Notes: generated by a model not told the origin, from the letters alone. Positions 1 through 8,538 are shown, numbered from the stretch's first letter. The stretch: DNA of 64,000 nt from Candidatus Leptovillus affinis (GCA_016705235.1 JADIYP010000006.1:744001-808000), one strand, 5' to 3'. Program-made: numbers and translations.

Positions 1-665
1 TCGGCACAACCTTTGTCACCGCGACCCTGCCCTTTACCCAAAATGGAGCCGCCATCACCTGGAACCGGGGCAGCCTGGCGGCAGGGGATGTGTGGCAGGC
101 GGAGTTGGTGGTGCAAGTTCCATCGGACAGCACGGAAACTTCTGTGGAAAATGTGTATTATGGCGTGGCGGCGGATGGGGCAACGGCCGTTACCGGCCCC
201 ATCGTCAGCGTCACCATCACCCAACCAACCGCCCAATTACACCTGCAAAAGCTTGTGTCTGACGCCATCATCGAACCGGGCGAAACCCTGACCTACACCC
301 TCAGTCTTACCCAGAGCAGCACTCTGCCGCCCTCGCCATTACCCGGCCAGTCAACGGCCGTCAGCAACCTCGTCCTGACCGATACGCTGCCGGTCGGCAC
401 GACATTTATCACAGCCACGCTGCCCTTCACCCAAACCGGCGACATCTTCACCTGGAATCGAGTCAGTCTGGCGGTTGGCGATGTCTGGCAGGTGGAACTG
501 GTAGTCGAAGTTCCGTTGGACTCGGCAAATTCGGCCGTGCAAAACACAACCTATGGCGCGCGGGGAGATGGGGTAACGGCCGTGACCGGCCCGCCCATCA
601 TCACCCTCATTCGGCCACAATTCAACCTGTATTTCCCGCGAATCGCCGCGAATCCGTCTGATTAA
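1..665 (+). CDS. Secreted repeat-domain surface protein, C-terminal part (5' truncated by window edge)
   Basis: The frame is open from base 3 to the stop at 663-665, giving about 220 residues with no start in view. It contains two copies of a repeat of roughly 110 residues: GTTFVTATLPFTQNG / GTTFITATLPFTQTG, then GDVWQAELVVQVP / GDVWQVELVVEVP, each closing with a TAVTGP turn. Between them lies ..EPGETLTYTLSLTQSS.., the usual opening strand of DUF11 / TIGR01451 'conserved repeat' domains, which build stalks of surface proteins. The chain ends LYFPRI plus eight residues, resembling the tails of two other secreted proteins here (ends at 35674 and 43823). Function beyond a surface or adhesive role cannot be told. 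Confidence 0.75.
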   Translation, partial: GTTFVTATLPFTQNGAAITWNRGSLAAGDVWQAELVVQVPSDSTETSVENVYYGVAADGATAVTGPIVSVTITQPTAQLHLQKLVSDAIIEPGETLTYTLSLTQSSTLPPSPLPGQSTAVSNLVLTDTLPVGTTFITATLPFTQTGDIFTWNRVSLAVGDVWQVELVVEVPLDSANSAVQNTTYGARGDGVTAVTGPPIITLIRPQFNLYFPRIAANPSD

Positions 666-779
666 AGGATCAGCGCCACAGCGACCGGAGAATTGCCAAC
701 TAAATTTGCCACTCAATTCCACCGGCGCAGACTTCATCAGTGGGACACATCACCACAAATGAAAATCCGCAGATTTCGC

Positions 780-819
780 CGGGGACCCCAATTTTTCCCG
801 GGGTTTTTGGGGCCCCCCG
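780..819 (+). promoter_or_regulatory. GC-rich hairpin in the leader of the following gene
   Basis: Arms CGGGGACCCCAA (780-791) and TTGGGGCCCCCCG (807-819) pair with one mismatch and one bulge around a T-rich loop. It ends about 14 bases before the GGGAGG ribosome site of the next gene. It could terminate transcription from the surface-protein gene or act as a 5' leader structure; no clean U-run follows it. Confidence 0.4.
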
Positions 820-844
820 TGTCCTATTTTCAAGGGAGGAAATC

Positions 845-1741
845 ATGAAACGTGCAGTCAGCGTCAGCTTAGGCAGTTCTGAGCGCGACAAACAAGTGGA
901 AATCGAGCTGTTCGGTGAAAAAGTAATCATCGAACGGCAAGGCACAGACGGCGATGTAGACAAAGCCATCGCCCGCTTTACCGAATTAGATGGCCAGGTG
1001 GATGCCTTTGGCGTGGGCGGCATCGACCTTTGGGTGCAAATGGGCGACAAACGCTACCCCATTCACGACGCCCAAAAATTGGTTAAAAATGTAAGCCAGA
1101 CGCCGGTGGTAGATGGCAGCGGCCTGAAAAACACCCTGGAACGCATGGTGGTGCAAACGTTGATCGATGAATTAGGGCCGCAAATGACCAACGGCCGTGT
1201 CCTCATCACTGTCGGCGTCGACCGGTATGGCATGACGCTGGCCTTCTTTGAAAACAACTACGAAGTGGTTTGCGGCGATCTGATGTTTGCTCTGGGCATT
1301 GGCATTCCCGTGCGCTCGCTCAAGCAGCTGCACCTGTTAGCCAAATTCCTGGTTCCCATCGCCACCCGCCTGCCGCTCAAAATGCTCTACCCCACCGGCG
1401 AAAAACAAGACGAAATCATCCCCAAATTTACCAAATATTACGAATGGGCCACGGTCATCGCCGGCGACTGCCACTATATCCGGCGGCACATGCCGGCCAA
1501 TTTGCAAGGCAAGATCATCGTCACCAATACGACCACTATGAAGGATATGGATTTGTTCCGCGAACGGGGCGTGACCCATGTGATCACTACTACGCCCCAG
1601 TTGGACGGCCGTTCCTTTGGCACCAACATGATGGAAGCCGCGTTAACGGCCGTGGCCGACAAAAAACGCCCGCTCTCCCATGCCGAACTCAGCGACATGC
1701 TCCGCCAACTCAACATGAAACCGTCAATCCACAAATTATGA
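845..1741 (+). CDS. 'Quinate 5-dehydrogenase'-annotated family protein (function uncertain)
   Basis: 298 residues. The ATG at 845 is chosen because GGGAGGA lies 6-7 bases upstream; an upstream in-frame start at 740 would cross a GC-rich hairpin. The N terminus MKRAVSVSLGSSERDKQVEI and the block GVDRYGMTLAFFENNYEVVCGDLMF recall a family that databases label 'quinate 5-dehydrogenase', but I see no classical GxGxxG nucleotide-binding loop, so that label is doubtful. A late segment (YYEWATVIAGDCHYIRRHMP) and ITTTPQLDGRSFGTNMMEAA look conserved. The gene is 52 bp upstream of an NTP-transferase-like gene in the same direction, probably one transcript. Recognition is from memory of the family, not from a search. 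Confidence 0.55.
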   Translation: MKRAVSVSLGSSERDKQVEIELFGEKVIIERQGTDGDVDKAIARFTELDGQVDAFGVGGIDLWVQMGDKRYPIHDAQKLVKNVSQTPVVDGSGLKNTLERMVVQTLIDELGPQMTNGRVLITVGVDRYGMTLAFFENNYEVVCGDLMFALGIGIPVRSLKQLHLLAKFLVPIATRLPLKMLYPTGEKQDEIIPKFTKYYEWATVIAGDCHYIRRHMPANLQGKIIVTNTTTMKDMDLFRERGVTHVITTTPQLDGRSFGTNMMEAALTAVADKKRPLSHAELSDMLRQLNMKPSIHKL

Positions 1742-1793
1742 GTCTGTACCCAACCAAACCAACACCCCCACAGACAACAGGAGGAAAATCCTA

Positions 1794-2564
1794 ATGGACT
1801 GTATCGTCATCGCGGGTGGGCTGGCCACCCCGGAAGAACCGATGTACGCCCTCACCCAGGGCAAACCCAAAGCGCTTTTAACCATGGGCGACCGCACCAT
1901 GCTGGAGCGCGTCGTCGATGCCGTGCAAGGCTCGCAGTACGTAGATGAAGTGGTCGTGGTAGGTTTAGGCAGCGACATGGGCATGACCTTTCAGCGCCCG
2001 GTCCACCACCTGACCGATCATGGCAGCCTGGTAGGCAATATCGTCGCCGGCGTCAATTGGGTACGCGAACGCGACCCCAACGTCAAAATTGTCTTGGGCG
2101 CATCCGCCGACGTGCCGCTGATAACCAGCCAGATGGTCGATACCTTGATTGATATGTGCCGTCCGTTCGACGCAGGCATTTATTACACCTATGCCAGCCG
2201 CGAAACCATGGAAAAGCGCTTTCCTCATTCCAACCGCACCTTTGTTAAACTGAAGGGCATAGAAATTGCCGGCGGCGACCTGGGAATGCTGGACCCGGCC
2301 ATCCTAACCAACAATGAAGAACTGTTCACCGCCCTTTCCAACGCCCGCAAACACGCCTGGAAAATTGCGCGCGTTGTCGGCGTTGGCCTGCTGCTAAAAT
2401 TCTTGTTCCGCCGTCTGGGACCAAAGGAAATCGAGGCTGAAGGTCTCCGGGTATTGGGCATGCCGCTTAAAACCATCAACCTGCCCTACGCCGAAATGGC
2501 GATGGATGCCGACAAACCCCACCAGGTAGAGATGCTGCGCGCCGAGTTGGAGCAATTAAGTTAA
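1794..2564 (+). CDS. Nucleotidyltransferase-like protein (MobA/GT-A fold)
   Basis: 256 residues, preceded by a strong AGGAGGA site. The opening MDCIVIAGGLATPEEPMYAL followed by GKPKALLTMGDRTMLERVVDA is the sugar-nucleotide/MobA type nucleotidyltransferase entrance: substrate loop, then a lysine (GKPKALL). A metal-binding acidic site is seen in VLGASADVPLIT. The C-terminal third (LLLKFLFRRLGPKEIEAEGLRVLG) is basic and hydrophobic and may contact the membrane. The fold is clear; the substrate is not. It is likely co-expressed with the gene ending at 1741. Confidence 0.75.
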   Translation: MDCIVIAGGLATPEEPMYALTQGKPKALLTMGDRTMLERVVDAVQGSQYVDEVVVVGLGSDMGMTFQRPVHHLTDHGSLVGNIVAGVNWVRERDPNVKIVLGASADVPLITSQMVDTLIDMCRPFDAGIYYTYASRETMEKRFPHSNRTFVKLKGIEIAGGDLGMLDPAILTNNEELFTALSNARKHAWKIARVVGVGLLLKFLFRRLGPKEIEAEGLRVLGMPLKTINLPYAEMAMDADKPHQVEMLRAELEQLS

Positions 2565-2604
2565 TGCCCGTTCGCCCCTCAGCGCCCCGAAATTCAAACC
2601 TGGC

Positions 2605-3096
2605 ATGAGTTTTACGCCACTTCTTGATCGAGACAAAGCCTGGTCGCAGCGTTTAGCCGACCGGGTGGCGGGTCGATTGACCCACAAGCTGGCCTGGCTG
2701 CTGGCGCGTACCGGCGACAGTTGGCTGTGGGCGCTGGTTATCGGCTGGTTGGTTTGGCGGCGGCAGCCGTTGGGCTGGGCTTTGTTGTGGGCGGCGGCGA
2801 GCACGGCCGTTATCGTAGCCGTCAGCAAGGGTATCTTTAAACGCAGACGGCCGTCTGGCCCCGGCCGCGCCCTTTCCACCGACAAATACTCCTTCCCGTC
2901 CGGCCATGCCGCCCGCGCTGCGGCCGTCGCCCTGACGCTGTCTTTTGCTCTGCCTATCTGGACGCCGGTATGGTTGGGGTGGGCCACGGCCGTTTCTCTT
3001 GCCCGCGTCGCCCTCACCCGCCACTACCTATCCGACATCGCCGCCGGTTGGCTTGTCGGTTTGCTGGTCGCTCTCCTTGTCAATCTGCTGCTGTGA
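2605..3096 (+). CDS. PAP2-family membrane phosphatase
   Basis: 163 residues with several hydrophobic helices. The three signature motifs of PAP2 / lipid phosphate phosphatases are present in order: KGIFKRRRPSG (KxxxxxxRP), FPSGHAAR (PSGH), and ARVALTRHYLSD (SRxxxxxHxxxD with Ala for Ser). Family members dephosphorylate lipid phosphates such as undecaprenyl diphosphate or phosphatidic acid at the membrane. There is no strong ribosome site, and the gene follows the NTP transferase by 40 bp, so translation may be coupled. Start ATG at 2605. The family is certain; the lipid substrate is not. Confidence 0.85.
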   Translation: MSFTPLLDRDKAWSQRLADRVAGRLTHKLAWLLARTGDSWLWALVIGWLVWRRQPLGWALLWAAASTAVIVAVSKGIFKRRRPSGPGRALSTDKYSFPSGHAARAAAVALTLSFALPIWTPVWLGWATAVSLARVALTRHYLSDIAAGWLVGLLVALLVNLLL

Positions 3097-3141
3097 CAAC
3101 CCTTGTCCGTTGGCACTCAATTTTTCACGAAGAGGTCCGTT

Positions 3142-4155
3142 ATGAACCCCAACTACATCGCCATCGAAGGCGTCATCGGCGTGGGCAAAACCACCCTGGC
3201 ACGCCTGCTCCAATCCCGCTTCGCCGCCTCCATTCTGCTGGAAGTTTTTGAGGAAAACCCGTTCCTGGCTGAATTTTACGGCGACCGCGAACGCTACGCC
3301 TTCCAAACCCAGCTTTTTTTCTTGCTCAGCCGCTATCACCAACAGCGCCTGGCCGTGCCTGAAGCGCTGCGCCGTGGCATGCTCATTTCCGACTACACCT
3401 TTGCCAAGGATGAATTGTTCGCCTGGCTGAACTTGAAGGACGACGAGCTGGCGATGTACGGCCGTGTCCATGCCGCCCTCGGTGAAAAAATCCCTAAACC
3501 CGGCCTCATCGTCTACCTGCATGCCGACCATGATCTGCTGATGCGCCGCATTACCCTGCGCGACCGTCCCTACGAGCGCAACATGGACCCCAACTACATC
3601 CGCGAACTCACCTCGGCCTATGAAGCGTGGCTTTCTAACCTGCAAGACATTCCCGTACTCACCATCGACACCAACGATCTGGATTTCCTGGCCCGCGACG
3701 AAGACCTGAACCACGTCGAAACCATCATCCGCGCCGCCCTGGCGCAGCAGCCCGCCCCCTCGCCCGACAGCGAAGCGCGACAAACGCTGCTCAACGGCGG
3801 CGGGCTGCCGGCTTATCAGCAGTTTCACCGCCAATTGGACGCCAGCAAAAGCTTCGATCCCGACCTGTTTTTTAATTACATTTTGTTGATGGAGGAAACG
3901 GGCGAAATTGCCAGCGAGCTAGTGAAAGTATGGGGTGACAGCCGGCGGTTGGTGGAAGACGGCCGTTCCGCCACCGAAGCCCACCAGGAAGCCCTCAACC
4001 GCCACCGCGCCAGCCTGCGCGGCGAACTGGCCGACCTGCTGGCCTACACCCTCAAACTGGCCAACTACGCCGACATCGACCTGGAACAGGCCTATCTGGA
4101 GAAAATGAAACAAAACATTGGCCGCCAATGGCCCCAGGAACGAACCTTGCCCTAA
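3142..4155 (+). CDS. Deoxynucleoside kinase fused to a MazG-like NTP pyrophosphohydrolase domain
   Basis: 337 residues. ATG at 3142 follows GAAGAGG; an upstream TTG in frame is less likely. Residues 1-205 are a deoxynucleoside kinase: P-loop GVIGVGKTT (10-18), DYTFAKDELF, and the lid-like RDRPYERNMDPNYI with Arg residues for phosphate transfer. After a linker, residues about 225-330 are all-alpha and carry the MazG metal motif: EETGE (E251, E252, E255) and ELAD (E295, D298). The gap between the two halves (39 residues) is longer than usual; it contains an ACGGCCGT-encoded DGRS segment. The fusion would join nucleoside salvage with clean-up of (d)NTPs. Both domains look intact. Confidence 0.8.
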   Translation: MNPNYIAIEGVIGVGKTTLARLLQSRFAASILLEVFEENPFLAEFYGDRERYAFQTQLFFLLSRYHQQRLAVPEALRRGMLISDYTFAKDELFAWLNLKDDELAMYGRVHAALGEKIPKPGLIVYLHADHDLLMRRITLRDRPYERNMDPNYIRELTSAYEAWLSNLQDIPVLTIDTNDLDFLARDEDLNHVETIIRAALAQQPAPSPDSEARQTLLNGGGLPAYQQFHRQLDASKSFDPDLFFNYILLMEETGEIASELVKVWGDSRRLVEDGRSATEAHQEALNRHRASLRGELADLLAYTLKLANYADIDLEQAYLEKMKQNIGRQWPQERTLP

Positions 4156-4292
4156 CGGAACCACAACCAGCGATGACGACCAAACTCAATATACGGTGCA
4201 ACCAGACACGGCCGTCGGTGTTCTTATTAGGGACATGGCCAGATTTCGGCCTGATTATGTAGTTTTAATTATTGAGATAAGGAGAAAATCGA

Positions 4293-4943
4293 ATGACGTT
4301 TGAATTGCTGTGCGCCACCATCATTGCTTTATTATTTGGCACAATGATTTGTTTTGGCGGTTATCGTCTGTTCCTGGCGCTTCTGCCGATTTGGGGATTC
4401 TTTTTCGGCTTTGGTCTGGGCGCGCAAAGCGTCCAACTTTTGTTTGGCCAGGGATTTTTGTCCACCGTGACCGGTTGGGTGGTCGGATTTGTTGTCGCCA
4501 TCCTGTTCTCTGTTATGTCTTATTTGTTTTATGCCTTCGCTGTAGCCATTATGGCCGGATCGCTGGGGTACGGCCTGGGCATTGCCATGATCGGCGTGTT
4601 CAGCGCCAACCTGACGCTAATTAGCTGGTTTGTCGGCATGGTCATGGCGGTTGTGTTTATCATTATCACGTTCCGTTTTGCGCTGGCGAAGTATATGATC
4701 ATTGTGGCTACGGCCGTTGGCGGAGCCGCCGCTACCGTTGCCACCCTGGTTGTCGGGGTCGATAACGTGCAGGTGCTGCGCCTGGCCGAAAATCCCGCCA
4801 AAGTAATGGCCACCGGCTCCTTTATCTGGACGCTGTTGTTCTTGTTGATGGCCGGAGCCGGCATTGCCATGCAAGTCGCCGTCAACCGTGCGTACGAGAT
4901 CGAAACCTACAATCGTTGGGCAGAAATTCAAGCCCAGGCGTGA
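4293..4943 (+). CDS. Polytopic membrane protein, DUF4203-like
   Basis: 216 residues, AAGGAGA 8 bases upstream. Six to seven hydrophobic segments are visible, beginning LLCATIIALLFGTMICFGGYR and including glycine-rich packing stretches (GFFFGFGLGAQS, GSLGYGLGIAMIGVF). This matches the DUF4203/TM198-like pattern of small membrane proteins. No catalytic motif. The last helix is followed by a short cytoplasmic tail (YEIETYNRWAEIQAQA). It stands alone between the kinase-MazG gene and a convergent operon; a hairpin repeat follows its stop by about 20 bp. Confidence 0.6.
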   Translation: MTFELLCATIIALLFGTMICFGGYRLFLALLPIWGFFFGFGLGAQSVQLLFGQGFLSTVTGWVVGFVVAILFSVMSYLFYAFAVAIMAGSLGYGLGIAMIGVFSANLTLISWFVGMVMAVVFIIITFRFALAKYMIIVATAVGGAAATVATLVVGVDNVQVLRLAENPAKVMATGSFIWTLLFLLMAGAGIAMQVAVNRAYEIETYNRWAEIQAQA

Positions 4944-4961
4944 TCGGTTTCCTGAAAAGAA

Positions 4962-4994
4962 AGACCCTAAGGGTTTAGAAAACCCTTAGGGTCT
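4962..4994. repeat. Intergenic hairpin repeat A, copy 1 (short loop)
   Basis: AGACCCTAAGGGTTT pairs perfectly with AAACCCTTAGGGTCT around a 3-base loop. It lies between convergent genes (stops at 4943 and 5014), where it can serve as a bidirectional terminator. Shortest-loop member of an 11-copy family in this window. Confidence 0.9.
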
Positions 4995-5013
4995 CCCCAA
5001 AAAAGCGTGCCCA

Positions 5014-6579
5014 TCAAACTTCTTGCTCTTCAAACACAGCCAACGAGGTAATCAGCAGCATAACGATAAGGATGACACTGGCCGCCAAAGCGCCGGCATT
5101 GGGCGTGGCCGCGCCCAACCCCATTTGGCTGGCCCAGGCCACCAGGCCCGATGGCGCAAGCGGCCCAATCACCGGCAGCGCGCCCAGCAGCAGAAGCAGC
5201 ACAGCGCCCAACAAACCCAGCCCCGCACCCGCGCCCACCGAATCGCCGATGGCGCTGCCGAGCAGGGTAACGGCCGTATAACAAAGCAGCCAGACCCACA
5301 ACAGCCCGCTGCCCAACAGGAAAGCCACAAAATCCATCGGTCCAAATAAAACCAGGGTGTAATAATACGTGGCCAGGGCTGCCAGCAAAAAAGCCACCGC
5401 ATACAGCATCGCCTGGGCGACAAATTTGCTGAGCAAAAACGCCCAGCGCGGCATCGGCTTGCTGAGAATGAGCGCCGCCGTACCGCGCTCTTTTTCGCCG
5501 GCCACCGCGCCCATGCCCACCAAAATGGCGATGATGAAGCCAAACTGGGTGATGTTTTTAATGTACTGCGTCATGGCATCGTTGATCGTTGGCTGCGGGA
5601 TGAGGTTGGCGAATTGTTCCGCGCCTTCGACCATCGTCAACATTTGCGGCGTGAATTTGGCCAGCAGCGGCGACATCAGGCCAAACAGCAGAAAGACCGC
5701 CCAGATGACCAACACCCGGCGCGTGCGCCACTGCTGCAGCAGCTCTTTGCGCGTGGCCGTCAAAAAGGCGCGCCATTCTTCACGCACGGCCGTTATCCGA
5801 TGCGGCGCCGCCAATTCTGCCTTATCGCGCGACCACCATAACCAGATTGCGCCGGGAATCAGGGCCGCCGCGAAGATCAATTCCATCTGCCAGCCCGGCA
5901 CAGCCAGCGCCGACAGGTAAACGGCCGTCGTGTCCACCAGCGCGTGATACCCCACGCCCACCACAAAATAGAGTGGGTTTCGCCGGACAAACGCCTGCCA
6001 CACCATCATCGTCACCACCACATGCAAACTCATCGCCACCATACGCTCGATCACCGGAATCACAGCCGCCCACGGCGAGGCCAGGAAGAAGGACAACTGC
6101 TGCTCCACGGCCGTCAGTTGTTCCGGCGACAGGTTCAACGAAGTCAGGTCGGTGTTTTGCAGGCTGAGCAGCGAACTCACCGAAGCCGCCACCAGCACGC
6201 CGCCAATCAGCATCGCCTCGATGCCGCCATGCCCCAACCCCACCATGATGCCCTCGGTCCAACGCTGGGCTTTGTTGAAGCGGCGCAGCAGCCCAATCGC
6301 CGCCGCCCGCGCCACGCCTTCAGACAAACCCGCCGACAGACCCAGGATAACGGCCGTTTGCAGCAATTTCGGCGCGTCGGCAGCCACCGGACCAATCACC
6401 CCCAGGTCGGTCAGCCAATTGTTGAGGGGAATGTGGTACGCCTGCGACACAACAAAAGCCGCCGCCCCCGCGCAAAACAAATACCAGGGCACAACCACGC
6501 GCCGCCGCCACCACACCGCTACAACCACCGGCAACAAAATCATGACAAGAACTGCAATGGTATAAGCAAGGATTAACAT
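5014..6579 (-). CDS. YhfC-type membrane protease domain fused to ABC-2 type permease
   Basis: 521 residues. Residues 1 to about 270 are a YhfC-family (PF10086-like) integral membrane domain: GLSAGLSEGVARAAAIGLLRR, then GLGHGGIEAMLIGG, then VGVGYHALVDTTAVYL. In this CPBP-related group the conserved Glu and His residues form a membrane metal site. A charged linker (SRDKAELAAPHRITAVREE) leads to residues about 285-521, an ABC-2 permease: KELLQQWRTRRVLVIW, GEKERGTAALILSKPMPRW, and six membrane spans. It is the last gene of a minus-strand operon, downstream of its ATPase. Separate YhfC and ABC-2 genes are usual, so the single-chain fusion is unusual. Confidence 0.75.
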   Translation of the reverse strand: MLILAYTIAVLVMILLPVVVAVWWRRRVVVPWYLFCAGAAAFVVSQAYHIPLNNWLTDLGVIGPVAADAPKLLQTAVILGLSAGLSEGVARAAAIGLLRRFNKAQRWTEGIMVGLGHGGIEAMLIGGVLVAASVSSLLSLQNTDLTSLNLSPEQLTAVEQQLSFFLASPWAAVIPVIERMVAMSLHVVVTMMVWQAFVRRNPLYFVVGVGYHALVDTTAVYLSALAVPGWQMELIFAAALIPGAIWLWWSRDKAELAAPHRITAVREEWRAFLTATRKELLQQWRTRRVLVIWAVFLLFGLMSPLLAKFTPQMLTMVEGAEQFANLIPQPTINDAMTQYIKNITQFGFIIAILVGMGAVAGEKERGTAALILSKPMPRWAFLLSKFVAQAMLYAVAFLLAALATYYYTLVLFGPMDFVAFLLGSGLLWVWLLCYTAVTLLGSAIGDSVGAGAGLGLLGAVLLLLLGALPVIGPLAPSGLVAWASQMGLGAATPNAGALAASVILIVMLLITSLAVFEEQEV

Positions 6580-6604
6580 AATCTTTTCAACCTAAAAACA
6601 ACGA

Positions 6605-6665
6605 AGACCCGAAGGGTTTTTTGCCCGGTACCTCCAAGTAACCAGGGGCAAAACCCTTCGGGTCT
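6605..6665. repeat. Intergenic hairpin repeat A, copy 2 (inside an operon)
   Basis: Arms AGACCCGAAGGGTTTT (6605-6620) and AAAACCCTTCGGGTCT (6650-6665) pair perfectly. The centre is CGAAG/CTTCG instead of CTAAG/CTTAG, a compensated change. It lies between the ATPase stop (6678) and the permease start (6579), so it would be transcribed within the operon. Confidence 0.9.
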
Positions 6666-6677
6666 TTCCAAGGTCGC

Positions 6678-7619
6678 CTATGCGCTCATTTGTAAAAACA
6701 CGTCTTCCAGCGACGGCCGTATCCATTCATACCGCGTCAGCGCCACGCCTTGCGCCAGCACCAGCGGCAAAATGTGCTGCTTTGCCTTTTCTGGATTGGC
6801 GACGGTGATGCGCACGGCCGTTTCGTCCAGATTGTCTGGCGTAACGGCCGTTACCCAATCGGTCTGCTCCAAAGCGGCGATGAGCGACGGCCGTAAACCC
6901 GCACACGCCCGGTCCAACACCAGGGCAATCACGTTGGTGGCATACCGTGACAACAACTCGTCCCGCTCGGCCACTAACAGCAGCTTGCCCTTGTGGATGA
7001 TGCCCACCGTATCGCACACCCGCTCCACGTCGCCCAAAATATGGCTCGACAAAAACACCGTCACGTCGCCGCGCAGCCGGTTGATCAGGTCCAGGACCTC
7101 ATGCCGCCCCGCCGGGTCCAACGCGCTCGTCGGCTCATCCAAAAAGAGAACCGGCGGCCGGTGCAGCAGCGCCTGGGCAATGCCCAACCGCTGTCCCATC
7201 CCGCCGGAAAAACCGCCAATGCGCCGTTTCGCCGCGTCTTCCAGGTCTACCAGGGCCAGCACATCGCCAATGCGCTGTTTGCGCGTCGGCCCATCCAGGC
7301 CAAAAATTCGGCCCACATAGTCCAGATATTCCCACGGCGTCATCCAGTTATAAAACGCCGGGTCCTGAGGCAAATAGCCAAACGCAGTGCGCGCGGCGCT
7401 GTCGGAATTCGTCGTTTCCAGGCCCTGAATCCAGGCCGAGCCGGCCGACGGCCGTGCCAGGCCAGTCATCAGGCGAATGGCTGTCGTCTTGCCCGCCCCA
7501 TTGCGCCCCAAAAAGCCAAACACCGACCCGGCGGCCACTGTCAGGTCCAGCCCGGATAATGCCTGCACGTCGCCATACTGCTTACTTAAATTTTCGCAAT
7601 GAATTGCCGGTTGGTTCAT
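6678..7619 (-). CDS. ABC transporter ATP-binding protein
   Basis: 314 residues. ATG at 7619 is preferred because the protein then begins MNQPAIHCENLSKQYGDVQA, the normal start of such ATPases; GGAG and GGAAGG lie just upstream. Walker A GRNGAGKTTA, Q-loop YLPQDPAFYNW, signature SGGMGQRLGIAQ, Walker B PVLFLDEPTSALD and H-loop LSSHILGD are all present. The C-terminal tail of about 90 residues after the NBD is typical of multi-subunit export (CcmA/DrrA-like) ATPases. It powers the permease encoded downstream; together with the HTH gene and PLDc_N gene this resembles the Bacillus yxlDEFG type operon. Confidence 0.9.
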   Translation of the reverse strand: MNQPAIHCENLSKQYGDVQALSGLDLTVAAGSVFGFLGRNGAGKTTAIRLMTGLARPSAGSAWIQGLETTNSDSAARTAFGYLPQDPAFYNWMTPWEYLDYVGRIFGLDGPTRKQRIGDVLALVDLEDAAKRRIGGFSGGMGQRLGIAQALLHRPPVLFLDEPTSALDPAGRHEVLDLINRLRGDVTVFLSSHILGDVERVCDTVGIIHKGKLLLVAERDELLSRYATNVIALVLDRACAGLRPSLIAALEQTDWVTAVTPDNLDETAVRITVANPEKAKQHILPLVLAQGVALTRYEWIRPSLEDVFLQMSA

Positions 7620-7638
7620 ACCTTCCAATCTCCAGGCT

Positions 7639-7845
7639 CTAATCTTCACCCCGCCCGACCAAAAAATAGATAATCGGCCCGATGGTGTTGACAAAGATGA
7701 TGACCAGGACCCAAATCCATTTTGGCCCGCGGGCCGACGGCCGTCGCGCCAAATCTATCAAGGCCGCAATCATCAAACCCAACTGTAAAATGACCAATGG
7801 CAGCAGCAGCGCCAGATTTTGTTGTACCCACTCTAAACCAGTCAT
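7639..7845 (-). CDS. Small membrane protein with PLDc_N domain
   Basis: 68 residues. Two hydrophobic helices flank a positive loop: LALLLPLVILQLGLMIAALID, then LARRPSARGPKWIWVLVII, then NTIGPIIYFLVGRGED. The order 'D-L-x-x-R ... W-x-x-I-I-x-x-N-x-x-G-P-I-x-Y-x-x-x-G-R' is the PLDc_N (phospholipase D nuclease N-terminal-like) signature, found in YxlE of Bacillus subtilis beside an ABC ATPase and permease. Its ATG overlaps the stop of the upstream regulator gene (ATGA), so the two are translationally coupled. Possibly a small accessory or immunity subunit of the transporter. Confidence 0.8.
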   Translation of the reverse strand: MTGLEWVQQNLALLLPLVILQLGLMIAALIDLARRPSARGPKWIWVLVIIFVNTIGPIIYFLVGRGED

Positions 7846-8396
7846 GTTGTTTCCGTTCCTTTTTCGTTGACGGGATGATTAATAAAGACAAATTTGCGTT
7901 TAATACGGCCGTTTCCCGGTTTATTTGTCGCCAGTTTGACAAACGCCGCGTTTAAATCCGCATGCAACGTATCCATTTCAGCCAGCGAAGCATAAAAAAG
8001 CAGTTCCGAATAACCCACCCGGTCAGCCAGCAAATCCAGGCTGCCCGTGTCCGCCTCGGTTTTTTCCAGGTAATCAGCAAACCCCCGCATCACATTCATA
8101 ATGTAAGTGGTGAAGTACTGCATGTGCTCAACGGCCGTTAGATTGGCCACGTCATCGGCATTTAGATGCAGCGGCTGCGCCAACTGGTACGTTTTTTCCT
8201 GAATCCCATTCACCAACCGCGCCTCGGCCACAGCAATTATCTCGCCTTCTAACAACAGTTTCAGGTGGCGGTAAATAGAAGATTTAGGCACATCGGGCAG
8301 ATCGTCGGCCAACTCCTGAGTGGTCAGGGTCTCCCCGGCCATCGCCTGCAAAAGGCGAAAGCGCACCGGATGTAATATCAGATCGGCTTTTTTCAT
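7842..8396 (-). CDS. Winged-helix (ArsR-like) transcriptional regulator
   Basis: 184 residues. ATG at 8396 follows AGGAAAA at a usual distance; an upstream ATG at 8438 would overlap the operator. MKKADLILHPVRFRLLQAMAG opens a winged helix; TTQELADDLPDVPKSSIYRHL is the recognition helix-turn-helix. The C-terminal two thirds (HLNADDVANLTAVEHMQYF...) is helical and probably the sensing or dimer part. First gene of the minus-strand ABC operon. A perfect 10-bp inverted repeat lies just upstream, suggesting autoregulation of the whole operon. Confidence 0.8.
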   Translation of the reverse strand: MKKADLILHPVRFRLLQAMAGETLTTQELADDLPDVPKSSIYRHLKLLLEGEIIAVAEARLVNGIQEKTYQLAQPLHLNADDVANLTAVEHMQYFTTYIMNVMRGFADYLEKTEADTGSLDLLADRVGYSELLFYASLAEMDTLHADLNAAFVKLATNKPGNGRIKRKFVFINHPVNEKGTETT

Positions 8397-8427
8397 CGCT
8401 TTTTCCTGGTATATTATCAACGTTGCG

Positions 8428-8451
8428 AACATTATCATTATTGATAATGTT
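8428..8451 (-). promoter_or_regulatory. Probable operator of the ABC operon
   Basis: AACATTATCA and TGATAATGTT are perfect inverted 10-mers separated by four bases. The palindrome begins 32 bp upstream of the regulator ATG. On the minus strand an ATAATATA stretch, a plausible -10 element, lies between palindrome and gene, and partial half-sites (GATAAT) flank it on both sides. This is the arrangement expected for an autorepressor. Confidence 0.7.
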
Positions 8452-8538
8452 ATTCAATATGATAATGGTCAAATTGTGCTTTGTCAAGCGGTTGGCTGGC
8501 TAATTGGCGCAACGGCCGCGCTGGGAGCGGCAAACTGG

